In this document: positions 1 through 9,059 of the stretch, one piece after another | Position numbering within the stretch: the stretch's first letter is position 1 | Layout: the number at the start of each line of letters is the position of its first letter | NCBI GenBank assembly: GCA_019594235.1 | Contig: JAFDTG010000003.1 | Coordinates: 1 to 31,542 of the forward strand | Source of the DNA: Candidatus Saliniplasma halalkaliphilum | GTDB taxonomy: Archaea; Thermoplasmatota; Thermoplasmata; Halarchaeoplasmatales; Halarchaeoplasmataceae | Direction: 5' to 3' | DNA: 31,542 bases | The notes under the pieces: model-generated | Told to the model about the DNA's origin: nothing | What the model saw: the letters and a program-made list of their open reading frames with translations, nothing else | Database searches by the model: none | Translations under genes and position numbers: made by a program

Positions 1-531
1 ACCTTCGTTCAGTTTGTCTTTCAATTGTTCCTGAAGATCGTGAACTTCCTGCCAGTCACGTAAAATCGCGTTATACACAAAATCCTTGTACTCCTCTAAC
101 GACATCCCGGCCATCTGTGCTTGGGCGTTTGTGGGATGCTGTGTACCACACCATCGTTTAGATAGTTGTACTTCTTGAATCGGTTTACGAGCCTTTGAAT
201 ACTCCGCTAGTAGTTTACCAGGTACATCGCTCATGGCTGTTAGATTCGGGTCTGAACTGATACCTATCAGGACATCTGTCTTCTCCATCATAGCTAGAAC
301 GTGTTCCGGAGTTTCGAATTCACCTTCAAAGTTTTTGAAATAAGCACGATTAGCTTCATTTGATGAATATAACGTGACTGGGTTAGCTCCTTTTTTAGCT
401 ATCTCTTTTTTCAAAGCTATAACAAGTTCTTTTGCCTCTTCACCTGCTTTGATAACAACGTTGTCTCCTTCTTCGATTTTGGTACTCCATTCCACCAATA
501 TCCTCGCATGCTCTTCGATCCTTTCATCCAT
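1..531 (-). CDS. M29-family aminopeptidase (aminopeptidase T/AmpS-like), N-terminal part
   Basis: The minus strand is open from an ATG at 531 to the window edge, 177 codons, so the 3' part is missing. The protein starts MDERIEEHARILVEWSTKI and continues with a glycine-containing strand (EEGDNVVIKAGEEAKEL), then SSDPNLTAMSDVPGKLL and SKRWCGTQHP. These are typical of the N-terminal domain of M29 metallo-aminopeptidases, which release N-terminal residues from peptides in the cytosol with two metal ions. The metal ligands lie in the C-terminal half, outside the window, so activity cannot be judged. A TATA-like CATTATAACG lies about 30 bp upstream of the start. The gene is divergent from the Rhs gene. 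The family call is fairly firm; the exact substrate is not. Confidence 0.8.
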   Translation of the reverse strand, partial: MDERIEEHARILVEWSTKIEEGDNVVIKAGEEAKELVIALKKEIAKKGANPVTLYSSNEANRAYFKNFEGEFETPEHVLAMMEKTDVLIGISSDPNLTAMSDVPGKLLAEYSKARKPIQEVQLSKRWCGTQHPTNAQAQMAGMSLEEYKDFVYNAILRDWQEVHDLQEQLKDKLNEG

Positions 532-760
532 AATATCAATCTCTTGTTGATTTGCGTTATAATGCAATAGGTAATAAATTTAATCTTTCATTAATTTGTT
601 AACAGGTTATAGTGTTTAAAATTTGGAGTTATTTTATTAAGTAAATCCATAAAAAGGTTAGTAGTGTGATACTGGATATCCTTATTTTCTAAGTTAAATA
701 TGGTCGCAAATAATATATATTCTAACAGTATTATACTTGTGACATTGGAGGAAAATTTAC

Positions 761-1774
761 ATGGAGGATTTAGTCAACAGCATGTTGTATAGCTACTCTT
801 TTGACAGCCAGAACGTGCTGTACGAGTACGGTTCCAACCATCCAACAATAAGATACACGCACCCACTGACATGCGACGGAGGAGTCTGTGGACCGACGTC
901 CGATGCCTTTATTGACGCTCCCATCAGTGCCACCGTCGACGGTGAGAAGTACTACTACCTTTACGACGGACTCGGATCTGTCACAGAACTCGTAGATGAG
1001 GACGAGAACGTAGTCAACCGGTACAGGTACACTGTCTTCGGCGAGTCCATGTACAAGGAGGAAGAGGTCTTCAACCCGTACCAGTACACCGGAAGACGGT
1101 ACGACGATGAGACCGGCCAGTACTACTACAGAGCGAGGATGTACTCGCCGGTGCAGAGCAGGTTCATCAGTAATGATCCTATGGGCATGGTGGACGGGCC
1201 TAACATGTACGCGTACGTGCGGAATGATCCAGTGAACGCCAGGGATCCGAGCGGGTGTATGTCAGTTCCGCCGAACTTGATCAACGGCGGAGGTGGTGGT
1301 ACAGATCTAGAAGTATGTCCGGGCTCTGGATACGAAACCTATAACGCTTGTGTCAATGCTCAACACGGAACTCCACCAGCAGGTTATGATAGTGTTGCCG
1401 AATATTGTAGTGATATCTGTTATGAACAGGAATCTACGTCAACCGGCGGATCAAGTGGCAGTGTTTTGCCGGAACCTCCTGCAGGTGCGGAATGTATCGT
1501 AAATGCTAGATGGTGGGGTACTAAAACAGTATGTAATAGGGAGGCAGTTGAGTACTTATATTCTATGATAGGTGGAGGAGGATGGAAAGCAAGATATGGA
1601 ATCTATTTTACATCATTAGTTATTGGTTCTGTAAAACCTCCGATAGGAGTTATCATAGGCACATTTGGATTATTTAGAGATACATTAAATGAATGTTATG
1701 CAAATGATCAACAATTGACAATATCCCAGAGTTGGATTTTGTCTTATCCTGTTTTTAGATGTGAGGGGGCCTAA
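761..1774 (+). CDS. Orphan Rhs core fragment with Cys-rich C-terminal tip (candidate toxin)
   Basis: 337 aa. Residues about 60-165 are an Rhs-associated core: YYLYDGLGSVTELVDE, then NPYQYTGRRYDDETGQYYYRARMYSP, then RFISNDPMG and NDPVNARDPSGC. Full Rhs proteins are 1000 aa or more with a shell of YD repeats. Here only the last repeat and the core remain, with no signal peptide, so the gene is 5'-truncated. A GGAGG (747-751) and an AT-rich TATA-like stretch (708-719) precede the ATG, so it may still be expressed. Downstream of the DPSG boundary is a variable tip of about 170 aa with nine Cys, a Gly/Ser linker and one hydrophobic segment. I do not recognise its activity. The core is visibly richer in G+C and in C-ending codons than the tip and the next two genes, which is the usual Rhs pattern of a swapped tip. 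It overlaps the ribosome-binding region of the next gene. Confidence 0.8.
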   Translation: MEDLVNSMLYSYSFDSQNVLYEYGSNHPTIRYTHPLTCDGGVCGPTSDAFIDAPISATVDGEKYYYLYDGLGSVTELVDEDENVVNRYRYTVFGESMYKEEEVFNPYQYTGRRYDDETGQYYYRARMYSPVQSRFISNDPMGMVDGPNMYAYVRNDPVNARDPSGCMSVPPNLINGGGGGTDLEVCPGSGYETYNACVNAQHGTPPAGYDSVAEYCSDICYEQESTSTGGSSGSVLPEPPAGAECIVNARWWGTKTVCNREAVEYLYSMIGGGGWKARYGIYFTSLVIGSVKPPIGVIIGTFGLFRDTLNECYANDQQLTISQSWILSYPVFRCEGA

Positions 1775-1775
1775 A

Positions 1776-2078
1776 ATGGATGTGTTAAATCTAGTTTTGT
1801 ATATGTCTTTTTTTGGTCTTTTACTAGGTATAGTATTAGCATATTCCTTTAGAGTCTATTATCGAGATAAAAAAATGATGATAGTTAGCATAATAGTTTC
1901 TGTAATTTTTTTAACGAATATCGTATTTTTGGGTGATATAAGAGAATATGTATATGTGGGTGGTAGTCCTTTATTAATACTTGGTTTGGGCATTTTCGTG
2001 GTAATTGTAATATCCTTGCTAAATATTTATCTAATGGGAGAAGGAAAAAATGGAAAAGAAAACAGACTTATGGACTGA
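1776..2078 (+). CDS. Small three-helix membrane protein, candidate Rhs partner or immunity
   Basis: 100 aa from the ATG at 1776; GAGGGGG at 1763-1769 is a good ribosome site and the preceding Rhs stop ends at 1774. An in-frame GTG at 1761 is less likely. Hydrophobic segments are at about residues 5-25, 36-54 and 62-88, separated by a basic loop (YYRDKKMM), and a charged tail follows. I recognise no family. Its position immediately after an Rhs tip, with overlapping translation signals and the same AT-rich composition, is where Rhs immunity genes normally sit. A membrane immunity protein would suit a tip that acts on or enters through membranes. That role is inferred from context only. Confidence 0.6.
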   Translation: MDVLNLVLYMSFFGLLLGIVLAYSFRVYYRDKKMMIVSIIVSVIFLTNIVFLGDIREYVYVGGSPLLILGLGIFVVIVISLLNIYLMGEGKNGKENRLMD

Positions 2079-2517
2079 AAAAGCGAACTTAGCAACTTTA
2101 ATGTTCGTTGTTCTTGGTCTAGTATATCTCTACCAAATAATAAATAGGTTTTTAGTGTTTTCCTCATATCTAATAAAAGAACTCGAACTTGGTTTTACAT
2201 CCTTTGGTTTTTTCATCGTCCTTGTATTTTGGTTTAAAACAGTAAATCTATTTGAATTACATCCACGACTCGAAATGCTATATATAAAAACACTTAATAT
2301 CCTACCGTGGATATTCCTTTCATTTTCACTGATACTTCAATTCATTCGATTAAACTATCATGTAATCCCCGAGTATGGTGTAACAAGACTAGTTCTTCTG
2401 ATAGAGGGATTCCACGTATTGTTAGTTTTCCTATTTGGTTTAGCTTTTTATCGTATAGATATATTTGCTAAAATAAATTTGGTACGTATGTTATCTAAGA
2501 GACGAGAGGATAGATAG
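2050..2517 (+). CDS. Four-helix membrane protein downstream of Rhs tip
   Basis: 155 aa, starting ATG at 2050 with GGGAGAAGG just upstream and overlapping the previous gene by 29 bp in another frame. Hydrophobic segments lie at about residues 14-35, 47-64, 84-102 and 115-136, with a basic C-terminus (SKRREDR). I recognise no family and see no enzymatic motif. The overlap with the preceding small membrane protein suggests co-translation, so the two may act together, possibly as a two-part immunity or as part of the Rhs cassette. AT-rich codon use matches the Rhs tip and differs from the Rhs core. Confidence 0.6.
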   Translation: MEKKTDLWTEKANLATLMFVVLGLVYLYQIINRFLVFSSYLIKELELGFTSFGFFIVLVFWFKTVNLFELHPRLEMLYIKTLNILPWIFLSFSLILQFIRLNYHVIPEYGVTRLVLLIEGFHVLLVFLFGLAFYRIDIFAKINLVRMLSKRREDR

Positions 2518-2592
2518 AAGTTTGTAGGTATATAGGTTCAATCGATCATGAAAATTGTTTTTTACCACTTCGGTATTCTTTAATTAGATATC

Positions 2593-3852
2593 ATGAAAGA
2601 AGAACTTCTTGAAGACGTTGAAGTCGGGGACATCATAAAGGTCAAAAATGGCGTCAAAATCTATAAAGGAATATTGATGCCACATCATCGATTCAGTAAA
2701 GATGAGATTGTAAATCTGAAGAGAGAAGATGGTTACAATATCGGTGTAGAGATTGATGAGTATACTGATGTTGAATTGGTAAGAAGAAAGAGAACATCTT
2801 CTGAAGAAAGATCAGAAAAATTCAAACTCGATGAAAGTAAACCATCTGTATCCATTCTGGGTACGGGTGGTACTATCGCTAGTTATGTCGATTATAACAC
2901 AGGGGCGGTCCATCCAGCCCAGTCTGCTGAAGAGATGCTATATTCTAATCCGGAGATAGGTGAGAGATGTTATCCAAAAGTCGAGATATTGTTCAGTAAG
3001 TTAAGTGAGGACATAGAACCTGATGATTGGGAATTAATTGCTGACAAAGTATTGGAAGAGTTCGATTCTGGTGCTGAAGGTGTCGTTATAGCCCATGGAA
3101 CGGATACGATGGGTTACACATCAGCGGCTTTATCTTTTTTATTGAAAGACATACCGAGACCCGTGGTTCTCGTAGGTTCCCAGCGGTCCAGCGATAGACC
3201 CTCCAGCGATGCACATCTGAATCTGTTAGCAGCTATCGAAGTGGCTAAATCCGATCTAAGCGGTGTCTACGTTGTTATGCATGAAGGACTATCCGAAGAT
3301 AGATGTGCTATACACAGGGGTACGAAGGTCAGGAAGATGCATACCAGCAGAAGAGATGCTTTTAAATCCATAAATACTGATCCAGTAGGATTCATAGATC
3401 CACATAATGGTGATATGGAAATCACAGAAGATATTACAAACGTGGATGGTGAATATGGGAAATATGGATCGATCGATCCAGATGTATCTATGATCTATTC
3501 GAATCCATCTTTGACCGAAAAAGAGTTAAGACTGGCCGGTGAGGGAAATGGGATCGTTATAGCCGGAACAGGACTTGGACATATAAAAACCAAGCTAATA
3601 CCAGTGATCAAAGAAATAATTGACAACGGGACAAAAGTCGCTATGACAAGTCAATGTTTATACGGTACTGTTAACGATAATGTTTACTCCAGCGGTAGGA
3701 AACTGATAGAAGCAGGAGTTATCCCATGTGGTGATATGCTTCCAGAAACTGCCTTGGTCAAGCTGATGTGGGCGTTGAGTTTAGATGAAGATGTGGAAGA
3801 AATCATGAAAAGTAATATAACTGGTGAGATCACAGAAAGGAGGGTCAGGTGA
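2593..3852 (+). CDS. gatD: Glutamyl-tRNA(Gln) amidotransferase subunit D
   Basis: 419 aa, full family length. GatD is the L-asparaginase-like subunit that releases ammonia from Gln or Asn; GatE uses it to convert Glu-tRNA(Gln) to Gln-tRNA(Gln). An N-terminal small beta domain of about 80 residues is followed by asparaginase motif 1, LGTGGTIASYVDY (about 89-101), and motif 2, VIAHGTDTMGYTSAA (about 165-179), which carry the catalytic Thr, Thr-Asp and Lys region. No ribosome site is visible before the ATG, so it may be leaderless. The stop overlaps the start region of gatE, so the two subunits are made from one transcript. Identification is secure; archaea without GlnRS need it. Confidence 0.97.
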   Translation: MKEELLEDVEVGDIIKVKNGVKIYKGILMPHHRFSKDEIVNLKREDGYNIGVEIDEYTDVELVRRKRTSSEERSEKFKLDESKPSVSILGTGGTIASYVDYNTGAVHPAQSAEEMLYSNPEIGERCYPKVEILFSKLSEDIEPDDWELIADKVLEEFDSGAEGVVIAHGTDTMGYTSAALSFLLKDIPRPVVLVGSQRSSDRPSSDAHLNLLAAIEVAKSDLSGVYVVMHEGLSEDRCAIHRGTKVRKMHTSRRDAFKSINTDPVGFIDPHNGDMEITEDITNVDGEYGKYGSIDPDVSMIYSNPSLTEKELRLAGEGNGIVIAGTGLGHIKTKLIPVIKEIIDNGTKVAMTSQCLYGTVNDNVYSSGRKLIEAGVIPCGDMLPETALVKLMWALSLDEDVEEIMKSNITGEITERRVR

Positions 3853-3857
3853 TACGT

Positions 3858-5732
3858 ATGGGACAAAGAGACTATGACGATATGGGTTTAAAAGTTGGAC
3901 TTGAGATCCACCAGCAGTTAGACACGAAGAAGTTGTTCTGCGATTGTCCGTCAGAATTAGTGGACGATTTTGACATGGAGATCACTCGAGAATTGAGACC
4001 TACGGCTAGTGAGATGGGAGAGATCGATGCTGCAGCACTCCTTGAAGCACAGAAAGGGATGCGTTTCAGATATCAAGCCCTTGAAAGTTCCTCCTGTTTA
4101 GTAGAGATGGACGAAGAACCACCTGAAGGTCCTGACGAAGAAGCTTTGGATATAGCTTTGAAGATGGCACTTATGCTAAATAGTGACATTGTTGATGAAA
4201 TACAGTTCATGAGAAAGATCGTCATTGACGGTTCCAACACTACTGGTTTCCAAAGGACTTCTTTGATAGCTTTAAATGGAGAAGTCGAAATTGATGGTAA
4301 AAAGATCACTATCCCAAGTATATGTTTGGAAGAGGATGCTGCCCGTAACATAGGTAAAGAAGAGAAAGAGAAAGTTTACCGTTTGGATAGATTGGGTATT
4401 CCACTCATAGAGATGGCTACCGGTCCTGATATGACAACACCTCAAGAAGCGAAAGAGGTGGCTCAAATGCTCGGAGGATTATTAAGAGCTACTAGACAGG
4501 TCAAACGTGGATTAGGGACTATCCGCGAAGATCTGAACGTCTCTATCGAAAAAGGAGCTAGAGTTGAAATGAAAGGAGTCCAAGATCTATCAATGCTCCC
4601 AGAGTACGTTGAAAACGAGATCGATCGTCAGCTTAGGCTTATCGAGATAGCTGAAAAGTTGAAAGGCAGAAAAGCTCAAGTCGATAAAGAAGTCCACGAT
4701 GTTACACATATCTTCGAAGAAACAAGCAGCGGGATAATCAAAGGTAGTTTGAACAGTGGTAAGAGAGTGTACGCTCTTAGATTGAAAGGATTCCATGGTA
4801 CATTGAGAGGCGATGATGGTAAAGCACTATTGGGACCTGAGATGGCAGATTATGCTAAGAAGACCGGAGTAAAAGGTATATTCCACAGTGATGAACTTCC
4901 GAAATTTGGTATCACACAGGAAGAAGTCGATTCTATAGCTGAAGAGTTAGAGTTGGGTAAAAAGGATGCCTTCGCATTAGTGGCTGCAAAAGAAGATACT
5001 GCAAATGAAGCTCTAGGAAAAGTAGCTGAACGAGCAGAGATGGCATTCGAAGGTGTACCTGAGGAAACAAGAAGGGCTGAAATAGATGGAAGTTCCACCT
5101 TTTTAAGACCGTTATCAGGGGAAGCAAGGATGTACCCTGAGACGGATATACCCCCAATACAAGTAGATGTAGAGCGGTTAAAAGAGTTAAAGGACGATCT
5201 ACCGGAAAAACCATCTGAAAGGATAAAAAGATTCCAGAAAGAGTACGGTATCAACAGACAGCAGAGTGAACAGTTATTCAAAAAGGGTTACGATATCCTG
5301 TTCGAAGATATAGTCAAAGAGCATGGTAACCCATCTACGGTAGCCAACACGTTCTTACACATCTATCCAGAACTGGAAAGAGAAGATTATGAGCTTGAAA
5401 ATGTCTCTGATAAACACCTGTTCCAGATATTCGAGAAACTGGAAGCAGGGGAATTTGCTAAAGAGGGTATATCTGACATCTTGAAGGAATTGACCACAGG
5501 TAAGAACATAGAAGAAGCTATGGAATCCGCCGGTTTGGAGAAAGTGGATGATCAAGATGTCAGAGATGCGGTTACCAAAGTCCTTGATGATCGTGAAGAT
5601 TTCGTAGAAGAAAGAGGTATTTCAGCCTTAGGACCTCTGATGGGCGTGATCATGAAAGAATTGAGGGGTAAAGCTGACGGTGAGAAAGTGAGCAAGATAT
5701 TGAAAGAAGAGCTTCAAAAGAGGATCAATTGA
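3858..5732 (+). CDS. gatE: Glutamyl-tRNA(Gln) amidotransferase subunit E
   Basis: 624 aa from the ATG at 3858, which has GGTGAT at 3848-3853 as ribosome site; a GTG at 3849 overlapping the gatD stop is the alternative. GatE binds tRNA(Gln), phosphorylates the misacylated glutamate and transamidates it with ammonia from GatD. The GatB/E signature LKVGLEIHQQLDTKKLFCDC is at the N-terminus, and IREDLNVSIEKGARVEMKG follows in the cradle domain. A GAD-type insertion typical of GatE rather than GatB and a helical YqeY-like tail (end about 480-624) complete the protein. A tRNA-Gln gene with the A1-U72 pair used by archaeal GatDE is in the same window (31103-31175). Confidence 0.97.
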   Translation: MGQRDYDDMGLKVGLEIHQQLDTKKLFCDCPSELVDDFDMEITRELRPTASEMGEIDAAALLEAQKGMRFRYQALESSSCLVEMDEEPPEGPDEEALDIALKMALMLNSDIVDEIQFMRKIVIDGSNTTGFQRTSLIALNGEVEIDGKKITIPSICLEEDAARNIGKEEKEKVYRLDRLGIPLIEMATGPDMTTPQEAKEVAQMLGGLLRATRQVKRGLGTIREDLNVSIEKGARVEMKGVQDLSMLPEYVENEIDRQLRLIEIAEKLKGRKAQVDKEVHDVTHIFEETSSGIIKGSLNSGKRVYALRLKGFHGTLRGDDGKALLGPEMADYAKKTGVKGIFHSDELPKFGITQEEVDSIAEELELGKKDAFALVAAKEDTANEALGKVAERAEMAFEGVPEETRRAEIDGSSTFLRPLSGEARMYPETDIPPIQVDVERLKELKDDLPEKPSERIKRFQKEYGINRQQSEQLFKKGYDILFEDIVKEHGNPSTVANTFLHIYPELEREDYELENVSDKHLFQIFEKLEAGEFAKEGISDILKELTTGKNIEEAMESAGLEKVDDQDVRDAVTKVLDDREDFVEERGISALGPLMGVIMKELRGKADGEKVSKILKEELQKRIN

Positions 5733-5734
5733 CC

Positions 5735-7120
5735 ATGCCTATGAAAAAGATAGTTGAATTGAAAGAAGATGGAGATATTGACGGTCTCGTTGAATTGTTG
5801 AAAGCGGGAGATATAAAAGAAAGGGTTGAGAGTGCTAAAGCATTGGGTATATTAGGCGATAGACTTGCACTAGGTCCTCTGTTAAGATCGTTGGATGATG
5901 AAGATGAAGAAACCGTAAGGTCAAATGTAATTTTGGCTGTCGGTCATATCGACTCTGAAAGAGGTATAGAACCTTTGATAAAGTGTTTAAAAGATGATTC
6001 CTGGGTGATCAGACACGATGCAGCTATAGCCCTGGGTCACATCGGAAACGAAGAAGTCGTGGAAGCCTTGGGTGAACTTTTGGAAAAGGAAGAAGATATC
6101 GAGATCAAACAGAAAGCCGTAGAAAGTTTAGGTGAGATCGGTGGTGAAAAAGCACACGATATATTGATGGAGCATATCGATTATATCTCCGTAGAGGAAG
6201 AAGTGATCAAGGCACTTGTAAAAATCGATGGCGATGAGATACTACCACATTTGGCACAAAAAATAAAGGACGGGGAGAAAAGTGTTAGAGAAGCTGCAGT
6301 CCAGGGACTTGCATCTATCGGGGATGAAGATTCCTGTGAACTACTGTTAGATGCCTTGAAAGACGATAGTTGGAGGATAAGAGAGGAGGCTGCAAAGGCA
6401 CTCGGTGAACTGAATTATAAAGATGGAGAACCAAAACTAGCAGAAGCTTTAGATGACTCCAACCTGTACGTAGTTGAAGTGGCGCTGGAAAGTTTAGGTA
6501 TGATCGGTGATGATGAAACCGTTGAAGTGATAAAAAGAAAATTGGATTCTGAAAAACCGGAAATTAGATCATCGGCAGTTAAAGCTCTCGGTGAAATAAG
6601 TACAGAACTTTCAACTGAAGTTTTGTTAGATAGATTGTACATGGAAGAGCATCCAAGAGTACTCTGGATAATATCGGATTCGCTCGCAAAAGCACCAGAT
6701 GATTTAAAGAATTTGATGTATGATAGAATCGATGATATCAACGAAGTTAAAAAGATAGTCCTATCGGTGAGTTTAGCCAAAATCGGAGATACCAGGGCCA
6801 TACCGAACCTTTTAGAGTTTGCAGATGATAATAGATGGAAGATACGCCAGAAAGTGGTAGAAGCCCTTAGGAGTATAGATCTTAGTGAGGTAGGCGATAA
6901 CAGAGCAAAATCTATAATACGGAAATTAAGAGACGCACTCTACGATAATGACAAATGGGTGAAAGTAGAAGCAGTAAAAGGACTGGCGGAGAAAATTAAA
7001 GAAGTCGGCGAAAGGTTCGACAATAGTAATGAAATCGAAGAACTTGATAAAATGAGTGGTACCGAGGGAGACGAGGACGTGAAGATGGCACTTGAAGAGA
7101 GTTTGAAACTCCTTAAATAA
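5735..7120 (+). CDS. HEAT-repeat protein
   Basis: 461 aa from the ATG at 5735; a TTG at 5729 overlapping the gatE stop and an ATG at 5741 are alternatives. The whole protein is a solenoid of about 12-13 helical repeats of roughly 31 residues, with the recurring pattern D-D-S-W-x-I-R-x-x-A-A-x-A-L-G-x-I-G-x-E as in PBS-lyase/HEAT proteins. No catalytic domain is present. It is very acidic. HEAT proteins serve as binding scaffolds. It immediately follows gatE on the same strand, so it is probably co-transcribed, but no known link to tRNA amidation follows from that. The partner is unknown. Confidence 0.85.
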   Translation: MPMKKIVELKEDGDIDGLVELLKAGDIKERVESAKALGILGDRLALGPLLRSLDDEDEETVRSNVILAVGHIDSERGIEPLIKCLKDDSWVIRHDAAIALGHIGNEEVVEALGELLEKEEDIEIKQKAVESLGEIGGEKAHDILMEHIDYISVEEEVIKALVKIDGDEILPHLAQKIKDGEKSVREAAVQGLASIGDEDSCELLLDALKDDSWRIREEAAKALGELNYKDGEPKLAEALDDSNLYVVEVALESLGMIGDDETVEVIKRKLDSEKPEIRSSAVKALGEISTELSTEVLLDRLYMEEHPRVLWIISDSLAKAPDDLKNLMYDRIDDINEVKKIVLSVSLAKIGDTRAIPNLLEFADDNRWKIRQKVVEALRSIDLSEVGDNRAKSIIRKLRDALYDNDKWVKVEAVKGLAEKIKEVGERFDNSNEIEELDKMSGTEGDEDVKMALEESLKLLK

Positions 7121-7163
7121 TTATACAAAAAAGTTATTATATCTATATACTTTGATTTCATTG

Positions 7164-7928
7164 ATGAGCATACCTAGCCAAGATACATTGGTTATTGCTG
7201 CCGTACTTATCGGGGCGGCCTTCATACCTTCATTGTTTTATCTACGTTGGGTAAGGAACGCTGAATTGTACGGTAAACAAAAATGGTCTACACTCTTTAA
7301 ACTCTTCACATGGGGTGCCATATTTGCAGTCATCATGGCTGTGATATTATCTCTTATCTTCCTAGGTGCAATTCAGAGTTCAGGATTAGTCAGAGAATAT
7401 CAATTCTTGGAAGATAGAACTATAATGACTTTGATCATCGTTTGTGTCATAGCACCTATCGTTGAAGAGTTCACTAAAGTTCTTGGTGTATTTTCTGCAA
7501 AGGATTCCATAATTAGTTTAGAAGACGGGTTCGTTTTAGGTGCCGCAACCGGTCTTGGATTTGCAGCTACTGAAAATTTATTGTACGAAAGTACAGCATT
7601 CTTTGAACAAGGTTTTCAGGCTTTTGTAGTGGTGGTCATTTTAAGAAGCGTTGCAAGCACCCTACTTCATGGAAGCGCAAGCGCAGTAGCCGGTTATGGG
7701 ATTTCAAAAGGATATCTAACAAATAAACATTCATTCCTACCATATTATCTTATAGCTGTAGTTATGCACGGCAGCTTCAACTATCTTGCATCAGCAGGTA
7801 TGATATATGGAGGAAATATACCGATTTTGGCACTGCTACTGGCAGTTTTCTTTTCAATAATATCTATAACGATCGTAAGAGGTAAGATAACTAAACTGGA
7901 TAAAGAGACTACGGTGTATTATAGGTGA
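7164..7928 (+). CDS. PrsW-family intramembrane metalloprotease
   Basis: 254 aa from the ATG at 7164; a TTG at 7152 is in frame. A TATA-like stretch at 7137-7149 about 20 bp upstream suggests a leaderless transcript. It has about seven membrane segments. The PrsW signature residues are visible (ATG numbering): E101-E102-x-x-K105 in PIVEEFTKVL, E137 in FAATENLLY, H169 in STLLHGSAS, and H202-x-x-x-N206 in VMHGSFNYL. PrsW proteases cleave membrane-embedded or membrane-anchored substrates; in Bacillus PrsW cleaves an anti-sigma factor. The archaeal substrate is unknown. It lies between the HEAT gene and the decarboxylase, with 7 bp to the latter. Confidence 0.85.
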   Translation: MSIPSQDTLVIAAVLIGAAFIPSLFYLRWVRNAELYGKQKWSTLFKLFTWGAIFAVIMAVILSLIFLGAIQSSGLVREYQFLEDRTIMTLIIVCVIAPIVEEFTKVLGVFSAKDSIISLEDGFVLGAATGLGFAATENLLYESTAFFEQGFQAFVVVVILRSVASTLLHGSASAVAGYGISKGYLTNKHSFLPYYLIAVVMHGSFNYLASAGMIYGGNIPILALLLAVFFSIISITIVRGKITKLDKETTVYYR

Positions 7929-7935
7929 TATAAAT

Positions 7936-9057
7936 ATGGCAACTTTTCCTGAAAAGGGTAGAACTGAAAAAGAGATTTTAAAGGAGATAAATGAAGCTAA
8001 AAAATTAGATTTGGATTTTTCCTCTGGAAAGATATTGGGATCGATGTGTACAGAACCCAGCCATATAGGTAAAAAAGTTCACCAGATGTTCCTGGAATCT
8101 AATCTTGGAAATCCAGGTCTCTATCAAGGAACTAAAAACATAGAGAGAAAGGTGCATGAAGCTGTTGGTTCTCTTATCGGTGGCGAATACGATGAAGTAC
8201 TATCTGTCGGAGGTGCCACCGAAGGGAACATAATCGCTCTCTGGAGAGCTAGGAATGTATCCGGGAAAAGAAAAGTATTGCTTCCGGAGAGTGCACATTT
8301 TTCTTTTCAAAAAGCCTGTAACCTGTTGGATATGGAATCGGTTTATATCCCATTAGATGATGAGTATCGAGTTGATGTATCTGCTATAAAAGATGAAATC
8401 GACGGTGATACCGCAGCCGTAGTCGGTATAGCTGGGACTACGGAGTTAGGGCAGATCGATCCCATCGATGAGATCGCTGAATTATGTGATGATATATTTT
8501 TCCACGTGGATGCAGCTTTCGGGGGTTTTGTTATTCCTTTTTTGAAGGAATTGGGTTACCAGGAGTCATGCTATAACTTTGAATTTAAGAACATAGATAC
8601 CTATGTACTGGATCCTCATAAGATGGGCATGTCCACGATACCTCTTGGACTGATGTTCTCTAAAGAGGGATCTCCTTTATCCATCGAATCACCGTATCTT
8701 ACCGGTAAAGATCAAAAGACTATCAGAGGTACTAGAGCGAGTGCATCCATACCGGCGTTTTGGGCCACATTGAATTATCTGGGAAAAGAGGGATATCGAG
8801 AAATAGTAAAAGTATGTATGAACAATACCAGATATCTTATCGAAAAGATGGGGGATATTGGTTTTAAACCAATAATAGATCCTGTTATGAATATAGCTTC
8901 ATTCCACCTTGAAGGTCCCAAAAGGATAGTTGAAGGTATGGCTAAAGAAGGTTTTAATATATCTAGGACGGTAAATCCACCTGGACTAAGGTTCGTGATC
9001 ATGCCGCATGTAAGTAAGACTAGTATAGATGAGATGATAAAGGTTCTTGGAGAGTAA
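7936..9057 (+). CDS. mfnA: PLP-dependent L-tyrosine/L-aspartate decarboxylase (MfnA-like)
   Basis: 373 aa, usual family length. A GGTGAT at 7924-7929 precedes the ATG. Group II decarboxylase motifs: SVGGATEGN (about 90-98, phosphate binding), FHVDAAFGGFV (H190, D192) and VLDPHKMGMS with the PLP lysine at K229. Archaeal homologues make tyramine for methanofuran in methanogens, or beta-alanine from aspartate for coenzyme A in non-methanogens. The sequence alone does not separate these, and no other methanofuran or CoA gene is in the window. The gene ends 2 bp before dph2, so they are co-transcribed. Confidence 0.88.
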   Translation: MATFPEKGRTEKEILKEINEAKKLDLDFSSGKILGSMCTEPSHIGKKVHQMFLESNLGNPGLYQGTKNIERKVHEAVGSLIGGEYDEVLSVGGATEGNIIALWRARNVSGKRKVLLPESAHFSFQKACNLLDMESVYIPLDDEYRVDVSAIKDEIDGDTAAVVGIAGTTELGQIDPIDEIAELCDDIFFHVDAAFGGFVIPFLKELGYQESCYNFEFKNIDTYVLDPHKMGMSTIPLGLMFSKEGSPLSIESPYLTGKDQKTIRGTRASASIPAFWATLNYLGKEGYREIVKVCMNNTRYLIEKMGDIGFKPIIDPVMNIASFHLEGPKRIVEGMAKEGFNISRTVNPPGLRFVIMPHVSKTSIDEMIKVLGE

Positions 9058-9059
9058 GT

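Noticed and set aside
5729..5734. TTG start overlapping the gatE stop for the HEAT gene
   Set aside because: The ATG at 5735 is better placed relative to AGAGGA at 5719-5724.
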